A DNA stretch of 64,000 nucleotides from Capsicum annuum. Its lineage: Eukaryota > Streptophyta > Magnoliopsida > Solanales > Solanaceae. The notes beneath the pieces were generated by a model. That model searched no databases. It worked only from the letters and a program-made list of their open reading frames with translations, and had not been told where the DNA came from. The stretch is taken from the NCBI RefSeq assembly GCF_002878395.1, contig NC_061114.1:170423388-170487387 (forward strand), in the 5' to 3' direction. The first letter of the stretch is position 1; every line of letters starts with the position of its first letter. This document shows positions 11,871 to 22,998 of the stretch, piece after piece. A program made the position numbers and the translations under genes.

Positions 11871-12710
11871 AATATGACCACTAAAACTTGACTTTCTACT
11901 GGGTCAATCTGCACATGAGGGACACAATAGATGAAAACTCTTCAACAAACCATCTTTAATAGCCAGACAAACCTACGAAACTCCTAAAACCTGATGGAGA
12001 GATGTGTCTTGGCTAGTTTCTCACTATTTTGGCCTTTTGAGGGTCAACTCTAATGCCATCATTGGAGATAATATGTCCAAGGAAAGCTACATATTTTAGC
12101 CAGAACTCACAATTACTGAATTTGGCATACAATTAATAGGATCTAAGATTCTACAATACTATTCTGAGATGGTCTGCATGATCAGTTTCATTGCGGGAAT
12201 AGACAAGGATGTCATCTATTAAGACTATGACGAACATGTCCAAGTACTACTTGAACACTCTGTTCATCAAGTCCATGAAAGCTGTTGGGGCATTCATTAG
12301 AACAAAGGACATGACTAGGAAATCAAAGTGACCATACCAAGTTCTGAAAGCTTCTTTCAAAATGTTATATTCTTTGACTTCGAGATGATGATAGCCGAAT
12401 CTGAGGTCTATCTTAGATAAATAACTAGAACATTGAAGTTGATCAAATAATTCATCAATTCTTAGGAGTGGATATTTATTCTTGATTGTGACTTTGTTAA
12501 AACAATGTTAATCGATGCACATTTTGAGGGAACCATCTTTCTGATGCATGAAAAGGAATGGAGCTCCCACAACTGTTATTTTAACTCCCTATGCTCCATG
12601 GGAGCCATTATGAAAGGTGAAAGAGAGATAGGTTGTATATCTAGAAAAAGGTCTATTTCGAAGTCGATTCCATTACAGAAAAAACTCTAAGAAGATCTTC
12701 AGGAAACATA
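11871..12710 (-). pseudogene. E2 reverse transcriptase
   Basis: Minus-strand pieces show the palm motif with [20 protein letters not shown] around 12165-12245, preceded by YLDMFVIV and followed by a stop, then the thumb part [16 protein letters not shown] around 12040-12120. The usual F/Y before I-D-D is Leu, but both aspartates remain. Frameshifts occur in the fingers region (12480-12620). The plus-strand open stretch at 12505-12690 is only its shadow. Confidence 0.76.
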
Positions 12711-13260
12711 TCTAGAAATCCCTCACTACTAAAACTAAATCAAGATTGGGAATCTTTGAATTAAAGTCCTTAACTCAAACAAGATGGTAGACATGCCTCT
12801 TGGATATCTTTTTTCTTGCTCTAAGGTATGAAACTAGATAACCCCTAAGTGCGGAAGTGCAAGCCCTCTATTCAAGGACTGGTTCATTAGCAAATTGAAA
12901 ATAAACAATTTTGTTTCTACAATCAACTAAAGAATAGCATGAGTGGATCCAATCCATGTCTAGAATAAAATCAAAATTAGTCAGCTCTAATTCCACAAGA
13001 TCAACTTAGGTGGCTTTCTTAGATATTATGACCAAAAAGTTATTGTATATATGCTTGGCTACAATAAAGACACCTACTAGGGTGGACACTAAGAGGGATT
13101 CTGCTAAAGTCTCAGGACTGACACTGAAATTAATTACTATGTAGGCATTTACAAAAGAAAGAGAAGCTTCGGGATCTAACAGAGCACAAACATGTAAATG
13201 AAAGACCTTTAACGTACCAGCAACCATATCAGGAGAACGTTCTTAATCATTTTGGGACTA
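12711..13260 (-). pseudogene. E2 aspartic protease
   Basis: The open piece 13006-13227 begins at the VAGTLKVFHLHVCALLDPEASLSF segment; the active-site triad normally reading D-x-G-A is D-P-E-A here, so the glycine is lost. It continues with FVNAYIVINFSVSPETLAES and VSTLVGV. The MDWL-type block follows in broken form at about 12940-13000. Confidence 0.77.
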
Positions 13261-14174
13261 AAGTTCATACAATCTATTTGGGAGTTTACCACTAGTTACG
13301 CTGGTAGTGGCACCCTGCTAATTCGAATGATCGGATAAAATTGGGAGACGACTAGACTGACCCTGCTAACCACTATTTGGGAAATGCCTGACTATATGGA
13401 CTGGCTTTCCATACCCAAAGCATATATAAATGTTAGCTCTACGCACACCCTAATGGTTTATACCGCATTTCTAATAAAGAGGATTTGTACAACCACTATT
13501 CATACTTTCCTAGTATTTAGAGCCTAGCGCCCTATCCTGCTTATCAGTTCGGAACTTTACACTATCGCATTAGCTAAAGATAGATCTGAGGCTAAAGATT
13601 TCTAACAAAATTAATGTCTGTTACCACCCTCTAACCTCAGCTGAGTAAAACTAAAGCTACCTATTATGTCTTTCTTATTCTCCCTCTCTCTCTCCTTAAA
13701 ATTCTACTCCTCAATCTATTGAGCATAGACCATTAACCTAGACAAGTCCATCTTCTAAATAAATGTCATGATCCTACACTTCTTTAACATGCTATGAGCT
13801 ACCCCAAAAACAATTTTACTCATCCTAGACCTGTCATCATTCACCATATTATGAGCATAGCTGGCTAGCCGAATAACTTAAGATAATACTCTTTCACACT
13901 CTTGTTCCCCTGCTTCAAATGGATAAACTACTGAACCTTATCTTCCCTTAACTCCAAGGGAAATAACCTATCTAAAAAGGTTATATAAAACTCCGCCCAT
14001 TCAACCAGCCTTGTATTTGAGCCTTTATCTCTATTCCATTGCTTATACAAGGTTTGAGCAACATCCTGCAACTGCTAAGCCTCTAACTTTGCACTCTTAC
14101 TAGAAGTCACACCAATAATGTCAGTTACCTTCTGAACAATGTTAAGGAACTTCTGTGGATCCTCATCAGACTTA
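13261..14174 (-). pseudogene. E2 gag, N-terminal part missing
   Basis: Only short readable runs survive. A degraded knuckle region lies at 13380-13480, the capsid part with the segment resembling YSLKF at 13860-13960, and the DPQKFL region at 14130-14170. Stops are frequent. The frame ends at 14174 where the E3 LTR begins with TGTAACACACC. About 80 codons of gag start, the primer site and the leader are absent here, consistent with E3 having inserted into gag. Confidence 0.68.
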
Positions 14175-16656
14175 TGTAACACACCAAAAATTGGTCTCGA
14201 GATGTCACACAGTGGTCCGAACTACAAATAGTCCCGAGATAACCATTTATGCCTATTACTCATTCTATAACTCAAAATATAACAAATCTAAGTATGTGAA
14301 ATACTAAAATACTGAATGTACTATCTGAATTGGATTGAGTTAAATAAACATAGTGCCTAGAAATATTTAACTAGGAAATCTGAACAGCCAACACTATCAT
14401 ATTGAAGTGTATCTAATAGTCGAACAAGTCTCTAACACTACTAACTAGAGAGTCGCTGGCATAGACCACCAGCTGACTTGAACTAACTAAAAATAACTGA
14501 ATAAACTACTCTATAAAGCTGTAAATGTAAATAACTGGGTCCATAAACTATGAGGATCACCAACTGTTAGGATGCAGATAGGGATGCTCATGTTCAATCA
14601 TGCATCTAAAACTGAGCACCTGAACCTACATTATTAAACAATGCAACACATATACATATATGGGGATTAGTACTTTTTGAATATACTGAGTATATGGGGG
14701 TGAATGCATAAGTAAAATAATATCTTAATATTTATATAAACTTGTAAAAATATCCATGCTAAGTATAAATTACTCAAATTGTCTTGAATAACTGAAAGGT
14801 GAAAATCATAAATCATGAATATTGAAACAAACTATATATATCTTGTGACCCATAACACTTAGTTATAAAAGTTGTACTTTTACTTTTCTATTAGTGTAAT
14901 AAGTACGATTGAAGTTAAGTCTATTTTCAAATCATGTAGGCTAAGTGTAAAAAGGGCTCACATTTATATCTGTAAACTGAAAGTTGAGGTTTAATAACGA
15001 ATATCTTAGGTAAAATAATATCTTAAATAAATTGTGAGCCTTTACACTTAGTTTCTAAAAGTTGTTTTGTTATTCCGCCTTAGGACTTAAGGAGTTTCTT
15101 CTAAAAGCTTTTTTGTTATTCTTTTCTATTAGGGAGGTTCTTCTAACCGACATAAACTATGTTAGCTATCATACAGTCCAATGTCTAGTTACCCTAAGGA
15201 AAAACCTTATGTTGAGGAGAGGTTTCATACTCTTGCTAAGGAGTATAACCTGAGCTAAGTGATCACAATTTGTATCTACATCCATATAAATGGGAATAAT
15301 CTAATAATCTAAATCCATGTTGGCTCGTAGTTCTAGGGCATGTGAACTAGGACACATACCCTACTCGGTGCTAAATACTACTTCCTTTAATCTATATGCT
15401 CATTCTGTAGGAAATCAACTTTAAAACTACCATAAGGGTTTACAATGAAAACCAGTTATGCATCTATTTACTTTAAACTGTAATCAAAACAATAAAGTGC
15501 ATTCCATATCTTTCTAAGGATCAAAAGATCAAATCTTGTTCAAAATCTTAATATAATCTAATCATAGAATGCTTAAAAGTATAATCTTTTTGAAATATCA
15601 ATACTTAAACTTAGGGTTTAAAAACCCAGGCTTTAAACTCATATCAAATCATCACAAGGTTCATGCTCAATAATAAAAATCTTGAAATTCATTAACAAAT
15701 TCTAATCAAGATAATTACATTCAATTCTCAATCTATGAAATTAAGTCTCACACATAAAGATGTGAAAGTAGATATGAAATTCAACACATAAATCACTTAT
15801 AACTTAATAAACTTCGAATAATGATAATTGGGTATGAACCCTAAATTAAAATTCATGAAAAATCAACTTTAAAACTAGTTTTGGGTACAAGGATGAAATA
15901 AATATCCTTAGTCATAACCCCACATACCTTATTAGGTTAAATTGATGTAGAAACTTGAACTTTGAAATTCTAATGATGTTCTTGAAGCTTATTCTTGAAG
16001 TTCTTGTACCTAGAAACATAAATTCTTGGTTATCTTAAAAAAACAATGGTGAAACTTTGGATTTTCTTGGAATTAAAGTCAACATTTTAGGGTGTCTTAA
16101 AGTAAAATTTGGTGAGGAATGAGTACATTCTGCTTAGAATAGGGTTAAATATTTTGTTTTCATGACTTTGGGTGGTGGCAAATGACAAGACTACCCTTGG
16201 GAAATAAAATTCATAACTAGAATGCTATTTGAGCCTTCGTCATGACGCGCTAAATCTATCATCGTGATTTCCATCGTGACACGGCGTAATCGCGGTTTCT
16301 TACTAGAATCAGACAATTGTTGATTTGCCCTTCACCATGATGAAGTGAATCCTCTACCACTATACTCATCGTGATGCGGTCCAATCACGGTGAGCTACTA
16401 TTTGGGAAATTCAAATGTGGTCCAAACCTCATCAAATAAATCTTAACTTACCCGATACATGCTAGTTACACCCCTGAATATGAATTAACTTATAAACCAT
16501 AATCTAGGAACCTGGAAGGTCAACTTAAAAATCCTCGAATTTAAAGGAAGTCAAATACTAACTATGTCCCTCAACACTTAGTTTTATTTTCAGGTTCTAA
16601 GTGCCTTAAGCAAGTACTAGGGGCTGAGCTGAACAAGGAACATACGGGGTATTATA
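14175..16656 (-). repeat. E3 3' LTR
   Basis: Starts TGTAACACACC at 14175 and ends GGGGTATTATA at 16656, followed by the polypurine tract. The first 1.3 kb match 44112-45450 by eye, including CTTCTAACCGACATAAACTATG and the CTAAATACTACT block (shown in part). Length is 2482 bp. It carries CpG-bearing inverted motifs at 16235-16400 and the minus-strand AAGGTATGTGGGG motif at about 15918-15930. Confidence 0.86.
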
Positions 16657-16672
16657 ACATATCCTCTTCGGG
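16657..16672 (-). other. E3 polypurine tract
   Basis: The minus strand reads CCCGAAGAGGATATGT before the LTR; it is a mutated form of the AAGGGGGAGATAT tract seen in E1, E2, E7 and E8. Confidence 0.7.
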
Positions 16673-16839
16673 ATTATTCATCCTTGAATAAGACTAGTTA
16701 AGATAAGGATATTGAGGAACTAAGACTATATACTGGTATGCACAACTTAAAATATAACTCCATGACTGAATCTAAAACATAATAAGCGACTGAACTAAGA
16801 AAGATTGTTACCTTAGATTGAATGTGGTTTTGCGGAGAA

Positions 16840-17330
16840 AAGGTGGGGATACTTGGTTTGAATGTTTGCTTCCATTTCCCAAGTGGCACCCTAAATGGAC
16901 TATTTTCGCCAAAGAACTTTGACTAAGTGAACTTCTTTGTTCCTTAGTCTATGGATCTGCTGATCAAGAATCTCAACTAGAATCTATTCAAAAGAGAGGT
17001 TATCTGAAATATCCGTTCTTTCTAGAGGGACTACAACAGCAGGGTCACCCATACACCTCTTCAATAAGGATACATGGAACACTGTGTGAATGGATGATAA
17101 GTGTTCAGGTAATTCAAGCTCGTATGCCACCTTTCCAACATGAATCGATATCCTATAAGGGCTAATATATCGAGGATTAAGCCTTTCTTTTTTTTCCAAA
17201 TCTCTTTACCCCTTTCATGGGTAAAATATTCAAATAAACCAAGTCACCAACCTCAAATTTCAGGTCCCTTCTTCTCACATTTGCATATGATTTCTGATGA
17301 CTCTGAGCTATTTTAAACCTCTCTCAAATT
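16840..17330 (-). pseudogene. E3 integrase C-terminus and chromodomain-like tail (copy A)
   Basis: The open piece 16984-17199 reads [44 protein letters not shown] in register with the other elements (read in short segments: [29 protein letters not shown]), then VVVPLERTDISDNLSFE. A stop follows at the EILDQQ segment and the tail to 16840 is partly readable. The region from 16968 rightwards is duplicated at 28631 onwards. Confidence 0.78.
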
Positions 17331-18118
17331 ATCTGGTCTTTCTCTATGGATGTAAGCACCATGTTTGGCCCAATCAAAGTGGCCTACCCATTTTAAATCA
17401 AATGATAGGTGACCTACATCTCCTTCTATAAAGAACCTTAAATGGGGCCATCAAATTACTAGAATGGTAACTATTATTATAGGTAAACTCGATCAATGGA
17501 AAGTGATCATCCCAACTACCCTTGAAGTTAAGAACACATGTTTTTAATATATCCTCTAGGGTTTGAATGGTCCTCTCTGGAAGACCATCTGTCTGGGGTT
17601 GAAAAACTCAACTGAGACAAACTTAGGTACCAAGACCCTTATGAAAGGCTTTCCAAAGGTAAGAGGTAAACTAAGCGCCCTTTCTGAAATTATGGATAAG
17701 AAAACTCTGTACAATCTGACCAACTCTCTAGTATACAGGTTAGCATAATCTTTTGATGAGAGGATATTTGAACTGGCAAGAAATAGGCTGATTGGGTCAA
17801 CCTGCCTACAATAACCCAAATCAAATCATGTTGATGAAGTGAATAGGGTAACCCTATTACAAAGTTCATATTCACCTCTTCCTACTTCCAAGTAGGAATA
17901 CCAAACTCCTGCAAGGTGCTACCAGATCTTTGGTGCTCTACCCTATTGATATGTAGCACACTTTACCATAAATTCTACAATAACTTTCCTTATATCACCC
18001 CACCAATAGCCTTCCCACAAATTATGGTACATCTTAGTGGCTCCTGGGTGAATGGAATAACGTGCACCATGCACTTCTACCATAATTCACTACCTTAAAC
18101 CATCAACGCACGACATAC
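17331..18118 (-). pseudogene. E3 integrase zinc finger and core (copy A)
   Basis: Segments on the minus strand include NFVIGLPYSLHQHDLIWVIVGRL (17800-17875, in short: NFVIGLPYS, DLIWVIVGRL), where the first catalytic position reads Asn rather than Asp. YANLYTRELVRLYRV and the second-Asp region LSIISERAL, in which Glu replaces the usual Asp, follow after a frame change. The HHCC finger lies at 17930-18110. Inactive on several counts. Confidence 0.76.
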
Positions 18119-18121
18119 ATA

Positions 18122-19192
18122 GGCCTTATTTATTTTTTTAAGATTCAGACGTCTGAATCTGAATGATTAACATGTTGTCTCTAGATCTAAAAACTGAATG
18201 ATTAAGATTGTTTTTCAACATCTGAATGTGTAAAAAAAATATTTGTATACATAATAAAATAAAAAATTAATTATATATTAAAAAATTACGTAATTTAATA
18301 CAATAAAATTATAAGTATTTGATTGAGAATAAATATTTATGTCTATTAGTGATAGTGGAGATGGATTATAATGGTGGTTGCGGTGATAATAATTGATGTT
18401 AGTGATTATTATTATTGGTGGTGATAATTGTGATGGTTGGTATTGTAGTAACTATTATGATGGTGGTGGTGGTTGTTGTGATATGATGTTTGTTGATGTT
18501 AGTAGTTTAACGTGTTGATTATGTTGGATGAAACATGAATGCATGATGATTGAAGATGTGTTGGTGCTAGTTGGAGATGTTGTTTGTTGTGATGGTGGAG
18601 ATATTAGTTAGTAGAGATAAATTGTAGCGATGGCACTGGTTGAAGTAGTGGTAGAGGTGGCATTATTAGTGATAGTGGTGTTGGTGGCCAAAGAATATGT
18701 AGAGGTTCTTATATATTAGCGGTAGTTAGTGGTGGTGCTAGTTGTGATAGATGCATTGGTTGGTAGTAGGGATTGACCACTAGTGGTTACTGATTGTGGT
18801 ATTGTTGACGGTAGTGGTGATGGTAATCTAATTAGAATAAAAGAGGTATTAGGTATGGTAGAGATTGACATTTGTGGTTCGTAGCGGTGTATTTTTTGTC
18901 GATGATGATTGGGATAGTAGAGGTAGTTGGTGGTGGTGGGTGGTGGTTGATAATGGTGACAGTGGTAGAGGTGGTTAGTGGTGGTAACTGCTAATTATGA
19001 ATAGAATGATGAATATTATCCAACACCGGAGTATCCCTTCAGACATATTAAGACTTGATTCTAGATCTGAATGATTAAGACCTATTCAGACCTATTAAGA
19101 GTTAAAACTTTAATAAAAAACAAATGCACTTAATCGTCTAAAGTCTGAACTATTCAGATTCAGACCTCCATTAAGTGCAAAAAAATGAGGCC
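18122..19192. mobile_element. MITE-like DNA transposon, copy A (1071 bp), ATA target duplication
   Basis: It begins GGCCTTATTTATTTTTTT and ends with the reverse complement of GGCCTCATTTTTTTGCAC. Further in, both ends carry TCTGAATCTGAAT in inverted orientation, so it has terminal and subterminal inverted repeats. It is flanked by ATA at 18119-18121 and 19193-19195. In E1, which lacks it, the same pol sequence reads through (GGAACACATAATCTATCC), confirming insertion with a 3-bp duplication. Three-base duplications and GGCC-type ends fit PIF/Harbinger-related MITEs best; family membership is inference. No transposase is encoded. The interior is strongly T/G-rich on the plus strand. Confidence 0.8.
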
Positions 19193-19195
19193 ATA

Positions 19196-19286
19196 ATCTA
19201 ATCTAGTATCTTAATACACCATCTCCCCCGTGGGAGAAAACCTCTACCTTCTGATCTCCTTCACCTCGGAAGCTAAAGAAGATTCC
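19196..19286 (-). pseudogene. E3 pol linker stub (copy A)
   Basis: A short remnant of the RNase H-integrase linker between the MITE and the E5 LTR (minus-strand counterpart of E1 about 3215-3330). It ends at AAGATTCC, the base where E5 inserted. Compared with copy B (30915-31054) about 45 bp of this linker are deleted. Confidence 0.7.
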
Positions 19287-20874
19287 TATAATACCACGTA
19301 CATTTGCTAGCTAAATTTAGCTCCTAGAATATCAAGGATTAGATTTAAAAATAAATAACTCTTGGTACATATAGAATTTTCAAGCTCTAGACCCACCAAT
19401 GTGTAGGTAATTGACTCAGCTTTCCAACGATACCAATTTCTCCTTAACCCGATACTCGGTTGAAAATTTATGGCATTTTTGGTAAATAGTATTGCATTTT
19501 GACAGGCACCGTGTCGTGGTGAAGGAAGATTTCGTAATTGTCAAAATTCAGTAGAACACCACGATTATATTTTGTTCCGGTGAAATTCTAGTTCCCACCC
19601 ATTATTTATAAGTGAGGCAACGCGATTTTAGCACATCGCAATGATGCACAAAATACGACTAATCCCTATTCCAGTAGCCTAACGCTATAGGCCCGCATAG
19701 CGCTGATGGGCAAAATAGGACCATCCCTTTTCAATGAACCACCTGATAGTGGCACATCGCAGTGGGTGGACAAATCAAGATTTTTTCCTGTTTCCGAGTT
19801 AAATTTTAAAAAGGTAATTTAGTCAATTCCCAAGCACCCAAGTCATGAATAATACAGAATCAAACATATTTCAAGCATTCTAAGCTCACTTTTCATCAAT
19901 TCTCTATGAAGAAAACACTAAACCTAAAAACTTAACCTCCAAGAAATTAAATTTCCTCCATTCTTTTTCCAAGATAGCTCAAAATTAAAGATTCCTAATC
20001 CAAGAACTTCAAGAGGTCATATTCAAAATTACAATTAGGAATTCAAGATCAAGCTTTTTATTCAATTTCATCAATTAAGGTATGTGGGGTTTTGAACAAG
20101 GAATCTTTCATCCTTGTGACCAAAACTAGTTTTAAATTACAAATTTACATGACTTTACATGAATTTCAATTTAGGGTTCATACTCATTTATTGCTATTTG
20201 AAGATTATAATGTTTTCTGTAGTTTTGATGTTGAATTACATGTCTACTTTCGTAAATTGATGTGTATGATTATATTTTCCAGATTTTGAATTGAATTATG
20301 AATATTTACATTATCAAGCATAAACGTTAGGATGTTTTGACATGAATTTGAAGCATGGGTTATTAACTCGTAGTTGAATATTTCTATTCCAAGAATGATT
20401 ATGCTTTTAAGCATCCCATGATATGTTTTTAGACAACTTTAAATAAACACCTGATCTTTTGATCTTTATCTAAGATATGAAAGCCAAATTACATCTTAAA
20501 TTCAGTTTTGAATAAATAGATACACAACTAGTTCTTAGTATGAAATATTATGACTTTTAAAAGTGCATTTCCTACCGAATCAGCATATAGATTAAAGGTA
20601 GTATTTAGCAATGAGAGAGAAGTGTGAGTTTAGCGCATCCTACTTTCCTAGAACTATAAGCCAACGTAGGTACAGATTTGGTATTCCTATTTATATATGG
20701 ATGATAGTTACATATGTGATCACTTAGCTCAGGTTATACTCCCTCTAAGAGTATGTCATCTCTTCCCAATATAAGGTTTTCCCCTTAGGGTAACGATACA
20801 TTGGACTCAGTGATAGTTCATGTGGTTTATGTTGATTAAGATAACCACCCTGCTAGTAAAAGTAAATAAACAGC
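19287..20874 (+). repeat. Partial E5 5' LTR (copy A), right end lost
   Basis: Starts TATAATACCACGTAC, a mutated TGTAATACC, and matches the first 1.6 kb of the E5 LTRs at 31055 and 38390. It includes the CpG-bearing cluster (19505-19765) and AAGGTATGTGGGG at 20077-20089. It breaks off at 20874 into X; roughly 750 bp of LTR end are missing. No E5 internal sequence follows. Confidence 0.84.
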
Positions 20875-20876
20875 AT

Positions 20877-22868
20877 TTACCTTTGTAGAGACCTTATAGA
20901 GATAGCGCCATAATGGTAAAGGTTGCTCTCCGGCTCATGCCTAACCTTTCTTTTCTTGTTCACAAGGTCTTTCATGAACTTCGCATATCCTGGCACTTTC
21001 TCAAGTGCCTCATCCAAAGGCACATTTGTTGTCAATGGCTTGAGCATTGCAATGAATTTGTTAGATTTTGCATCATCAATTTTTTTCTTCAACCGTTGAG
21101 GAAAGGGAGATGGTGGTCTTGGGATAGTTTTCTACACCACTTCTTCTTCCTTATCTTTTTTCTTCTTTGAAGCATCAATGGGACTGTCCAACTTCTCAGA
21201 ATCCACTAGATTATTTTCTTTAGATTCATCAACAACTACCTCACCATCTACAGATTTGCCCCCAGAAGGGCCTGATAAGATCTTACCACTCCTAGTGGTA
21301 ATTTCCATGCATGATCCGTCATTCCATGGATTTTGAATTGTATCACTCGGTAACATTTCGCTCTTTCTCTGGTTGACTACAGCAGAAAGTTGGCTCATCT
21401 ACTGCTCTAACTGTTTGATTACAGTGGAGTGTGAGTGCACCAACTGACTGATGGATGTCAGATCGATCTTTATGGTGGTTACACCAGAGTTGGTGGCCTC
21501 AACTACCTTCAACAAATTCTCCATCATGTCCTCCATGGACATCTTTTCAGAGCTAGTTGCAACAGCTTCCCGATTTCCAGGAGGAGCATATAAACCACTC
21601 CTATTATTATTTCTTATCCAATTACCTTACTCCCTATCTTTGTAACCAAGATTGTCATAAACGTTCTGACCTTGATTCCCTTGGCTATTTCCTTGGAAAC
21701 CCTCCTGATTATTAACATAATTTGCCTCTTCTTCATGCACCACATTAACTCGGTCTTGAGACGTTACAACCTTCACTTTCTTATTTTTCCCTTCTAATAA
21801 GTGCTTAGTGAGCAAGTTCATCTGATTCTTTCGATGGTCCATGTCTTGATCCCTATCCTCATCTCTCCTGCATTGTTCAGCAGACATACCAATAGAAATA
21901 GTGGGGCTTGCTACCACAGACTCCCTGGTATCCCAAGCCCGAATCTGTTTGGTCATCCTATTCAACATATCTGAGGCATCATGAAAAGACAGATCAATAA
22001 ACGAACCACCACCATCATTATCTATAATTGAATTTGTTATAGATTTTAGGGATCTGTAAAAAGTATCTATCAAGTGTAAGTCCATAATATTATTGTTCAG
22101 ACACTATGTTAGCTTCTTTTTGAATCTCTCCCATGTCTCATGCAAAGCTTCAGTAGGGAGCTATCTAAAGTTATTGATCTCGTCTCTCAATTGTACCCTC
22201 CTGAAGGGTGGAAAAAACCATTCTAGGAACACTTCTTTCAATTCCCTCTGGTGGGTGATGGAATCAGGCATAAGCTCATTCATCCATAATGTTGCTTCCC
22301 CAGACAAATACAATGGGAATAACCTCAACCAGATAGCATTCTGGCCCACTTATGGGTTATCAAATGATTTACAAATGGTGATAAAATTCACCAGATACAG
22401 GTTGGGGTCATCCCTAGGAAGTCCTCTAAACAACCCCTTCAGATTAAAGAGTTGGATCATAGTGCTCGTAATGTTAAATTTGTCTCTAGGTGCCAACGGC
22501 AGAGGAATGATTCCACCCATTGCATCTACCCCATCTATGCCATCATCATCATTATTCAAATCATACTGGACTGGTCGGTACTCTTGTCTTCTTTGGAACG
22601 GACGGTTCTAGTTAACATTACGTGTCACTTGTGTAGCTATCTGCTCTGGATACCTTGGGTTACTAGAGTTCAATAATTTCTCGTCCCCTAAATATTTGCC
22701 CTTAGGGTTTAGATGTCATGCATGTTGCTCGACATTTTGCACATTCACCTGAGCTCTAGCTAAGGCTGCCTATCTGTCAGCCTGTTGTTGTTCTGCCATT
22801 CTTCCTATCCATTACAGTTCGAGATTAGGTGATAATAACTGTTCTCTGGAACTTCTAGTTCTTGGCAT
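20877..22868 (-). pseudogene. X gag (Athila/Tat type), long frame with scattered stops
   Basis: From ATG at 22868 (MPRTRSSREQ) one frame can be followed for about 660 codons to 20877 with no frameshift that I can see and about nine in-frame stops. Landmarks are LFPLYLSGEATLWMNELMP and FLEWFFPP (capsid core), a GNSQGNQGQNVYDN stretch, the ITTRSGKILSGP motif that precedes the gag end in this lineage, a Lys/Glu-rich run, and VPLDEALEKVPGYAKFMKDL near the end. Nearly all stops are TAG or TAA and fit single C->T changes of CAG or CAA. The frame is cut at the junction with copy A just before protease would start. Confidence 0.84.
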
Positions 22869-22976
22869 ACACTATAAAAAATCCGGTAAATAAATAAATA
22901 AAAGAAAATAAACGTAAATCTAGGAAACTTAACTAACAGTCAATTAGCGCACACAAACTTCAGTTTACAATCGTAT

Positions 22977-22994
22977 TCCCCGACAACGGCGCCA
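22977..22994 (-). other. X primer-binding site (tRNA-Asp type)
   Basis: The minus strand reads TGGCGCCGTTGTCGGGGA, one base from the tRNA-Asp complement typical of Athila-type elements, four bases from the LTR edge. It separates X from the chromoviruses here, which use initiator Met. Confidence 0.88.
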
Positions 22995-22998
22995 TTTT

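Larger units (their letters stand above)
8275..14174 (-). mobile_element. E2: degraded chromovirus, left part (3' LTR to gag)
   Basis: Same family layout as E1 on the minus strand, but more decayed: 3' LTR, polypurine tract, chromodomain tail, integrase, RNase H, RT, protease and part of gag. It stops at 14174 inside gag, where the E3 LTR begins. The missing gag start, primer site and 5' LTR are probably represented by the E2-type LTR pieces at 45451-45609 and 55664-57116, which would make E2 the outermost element of a nest reaching 57116. That link is inference from LTR type. Confidence 0.78.
14175..19286 (-). mobile_element. E3: nested chromovirus, left half (3' LTR and pol C-terminus)
   Basis: A minus-strand element inserted in E2 gag. 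This half holds the whole 3' LTR, integrase and the start of the pol linker, interrupted by a MITE at 18122-19192, and ends at 19286 where E5 LTR sequence begins. The remaining half (linker, RNase H, RT, protease, gag, primer site, partial 5' LTR) is at 40712-45450. The two ends meet in the same pol sequence that is continuous in E2 near 11330 (AAGATTTTGAACTATTC). Confidence 0.82.
16968..20874. repeat. Direct duplication, copy A (3.9 kb)
   Basis: This block matches 28631-32648 by eye in the same order and orientation: E3 integrase tail and core, the MITE at the same base, the short pol linker, and the first 1.59 kb of an E5 LTR. To the left, similarity is lost at GAATCTCAACTAG (16968), but here the E3 sequence simply continues to its LTR. 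To the right, similarity stops at AAATAAACAGC (20874), where Athila-type gag begins. Within the LTR part, copies A and B share features such as GCAATGAGAGAGAAG that the E5 3' LTR lacks (GCACCGAGCGGAAAG), so A and B are sisters. Confidence 0.8.

Noticed and set aside
12505..12690. 61-codon plus-strand open frame in E2
   Set aside because: It is the shadow of the RT fingers region on the minus strand.
22093..22611. 172-codon open frame on the plus strand
   Set aside because: It lies exactly opposite X gag, which has clear capsid motifs; the plus-strand translation has no recognisable domain.
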